A stretch of 5,960 nucleotides of DNA, taken from NCBI GenBank assembly GCA_903903205.1, contig CAIUXU010000263.1, forward strand, positions 1 to 5,960, in the 5' to 3' direction. Under the pieces are notes generated by a model. That model was not told the DNA's origin, ran no database searches, and saw nothing but the letters and a program-made list of their open reading frames with translations. How positions within the stretch are numbered: position 1 is the first letter of the stretch; each line of letters opens with the position of its first letter. Positions 5,936 to 5,960 of the stretch are shown piece by piece. A program made the translations under genes and the position numbers. This stretch comes from an uncultured Syntrophobacterales bacterium. Lineage in GTDB: Bacteria > Desulfobacterota > Syntrophia > Syntrophales > UBA5619.

Positions 5936-5960
5936 CCGGGATGGGGACACCTTGCGGCAA
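5919..5960 (+). CDS. Possible start of the next gene, overlapping the HlyD gene end (partial)
   Basis: An ATG at 5919, in another frame than the adaptor, overlaps its last 17 bases and stays open to the window edge (MPGYDNRDGDTLRQ). Adaptors of this type are commonly followed, often with overlap, by an ABC-transporter ATPase gene. An alternative start is the ATG at 5941. Only 14 residues are visible, with no domain motif, and the nearest purine-rich stretch (AGGAA around 5905) is rather far upstream. This is a position-based guess. Confidence 0.3.
   Translation, partial: MPGYDNRDGDTLRQ

Overview
The window reads as chromosomal DNA from an anaerobic, probably syntrophic or sulfate-reducing bacterium of the Desulfobacterota (former Deltaproteobacteria, Syntrophales-like). 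This rests on remembered family distributions: AMP-forming and ADP-forming acyl-CoA ligases close together, a stand-alone tandem ACT-domain protein beside CoA-ligase genes, and a 2-nitropropane-dioxygenase-like flavoprotein. It is an inference; no ribosomal or other phylogenetic marker is present.

Layout, left to right. (1) Bases 2-646 (+) are the C-terminal 214 residues of an AMP-forming acyl-CoA ligase whose start lies outside the window. (2) Bases 639-781 hold a decayed fragment of a DUF1016/YhcG-family nuclease gene, recognisable in two reading frames joined by an apparent one-base deletion and followed by a stop. (3) Bases 842-1816 (+) encode a nitronate-monooxygenase/FabK-like FMN TIM-barrel protein. 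(4) Bases 1870-2310 (-) encode a 146-residue protein made only of two ACT domains, convergent with the flavoprotein gene. (5) Bases 2311-2522 are a divergent control region with a good sigma70-type promoter on each strand and a 31-bp dyad lying on the -35 box of the ACT gene. (6) Bases 2523-4670 (+) encode a 715-residue ADP-forming acyl-CoA synthetase (CoA-binding, succinyl-CoA-synthetase-like and ATP-grasp parts in one chain). (7) Bases 4769-5935 (+) encode a HlyD/YbhG-type periplasmic adaptor starting at TTG, possibly followed by the overlapping start of a next gene at 5919.

The two ligases and the flavoprotein suggest activation and turnover of carboxylic acids or acyl-CoA thioesters. The ADP-forming enzyme could also run in reverse to make ATP from acyl-CoA. 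The ACT protein may sense an amino acid or related ligand, and it shares a control region with the ADP-forming synthetase. The HlyD gene probably begins a separate export operon whose ABC-transporter genes lie beyond the window. No RNA gene, CRISPR array, intact mobile element or convincing rho-independent terminator was seen. No gene-free stretch exceeds 300 bases. I found no clearly new multi-gene system; the best leads are the nuclease relic and the dyad/divergent-promoter region.
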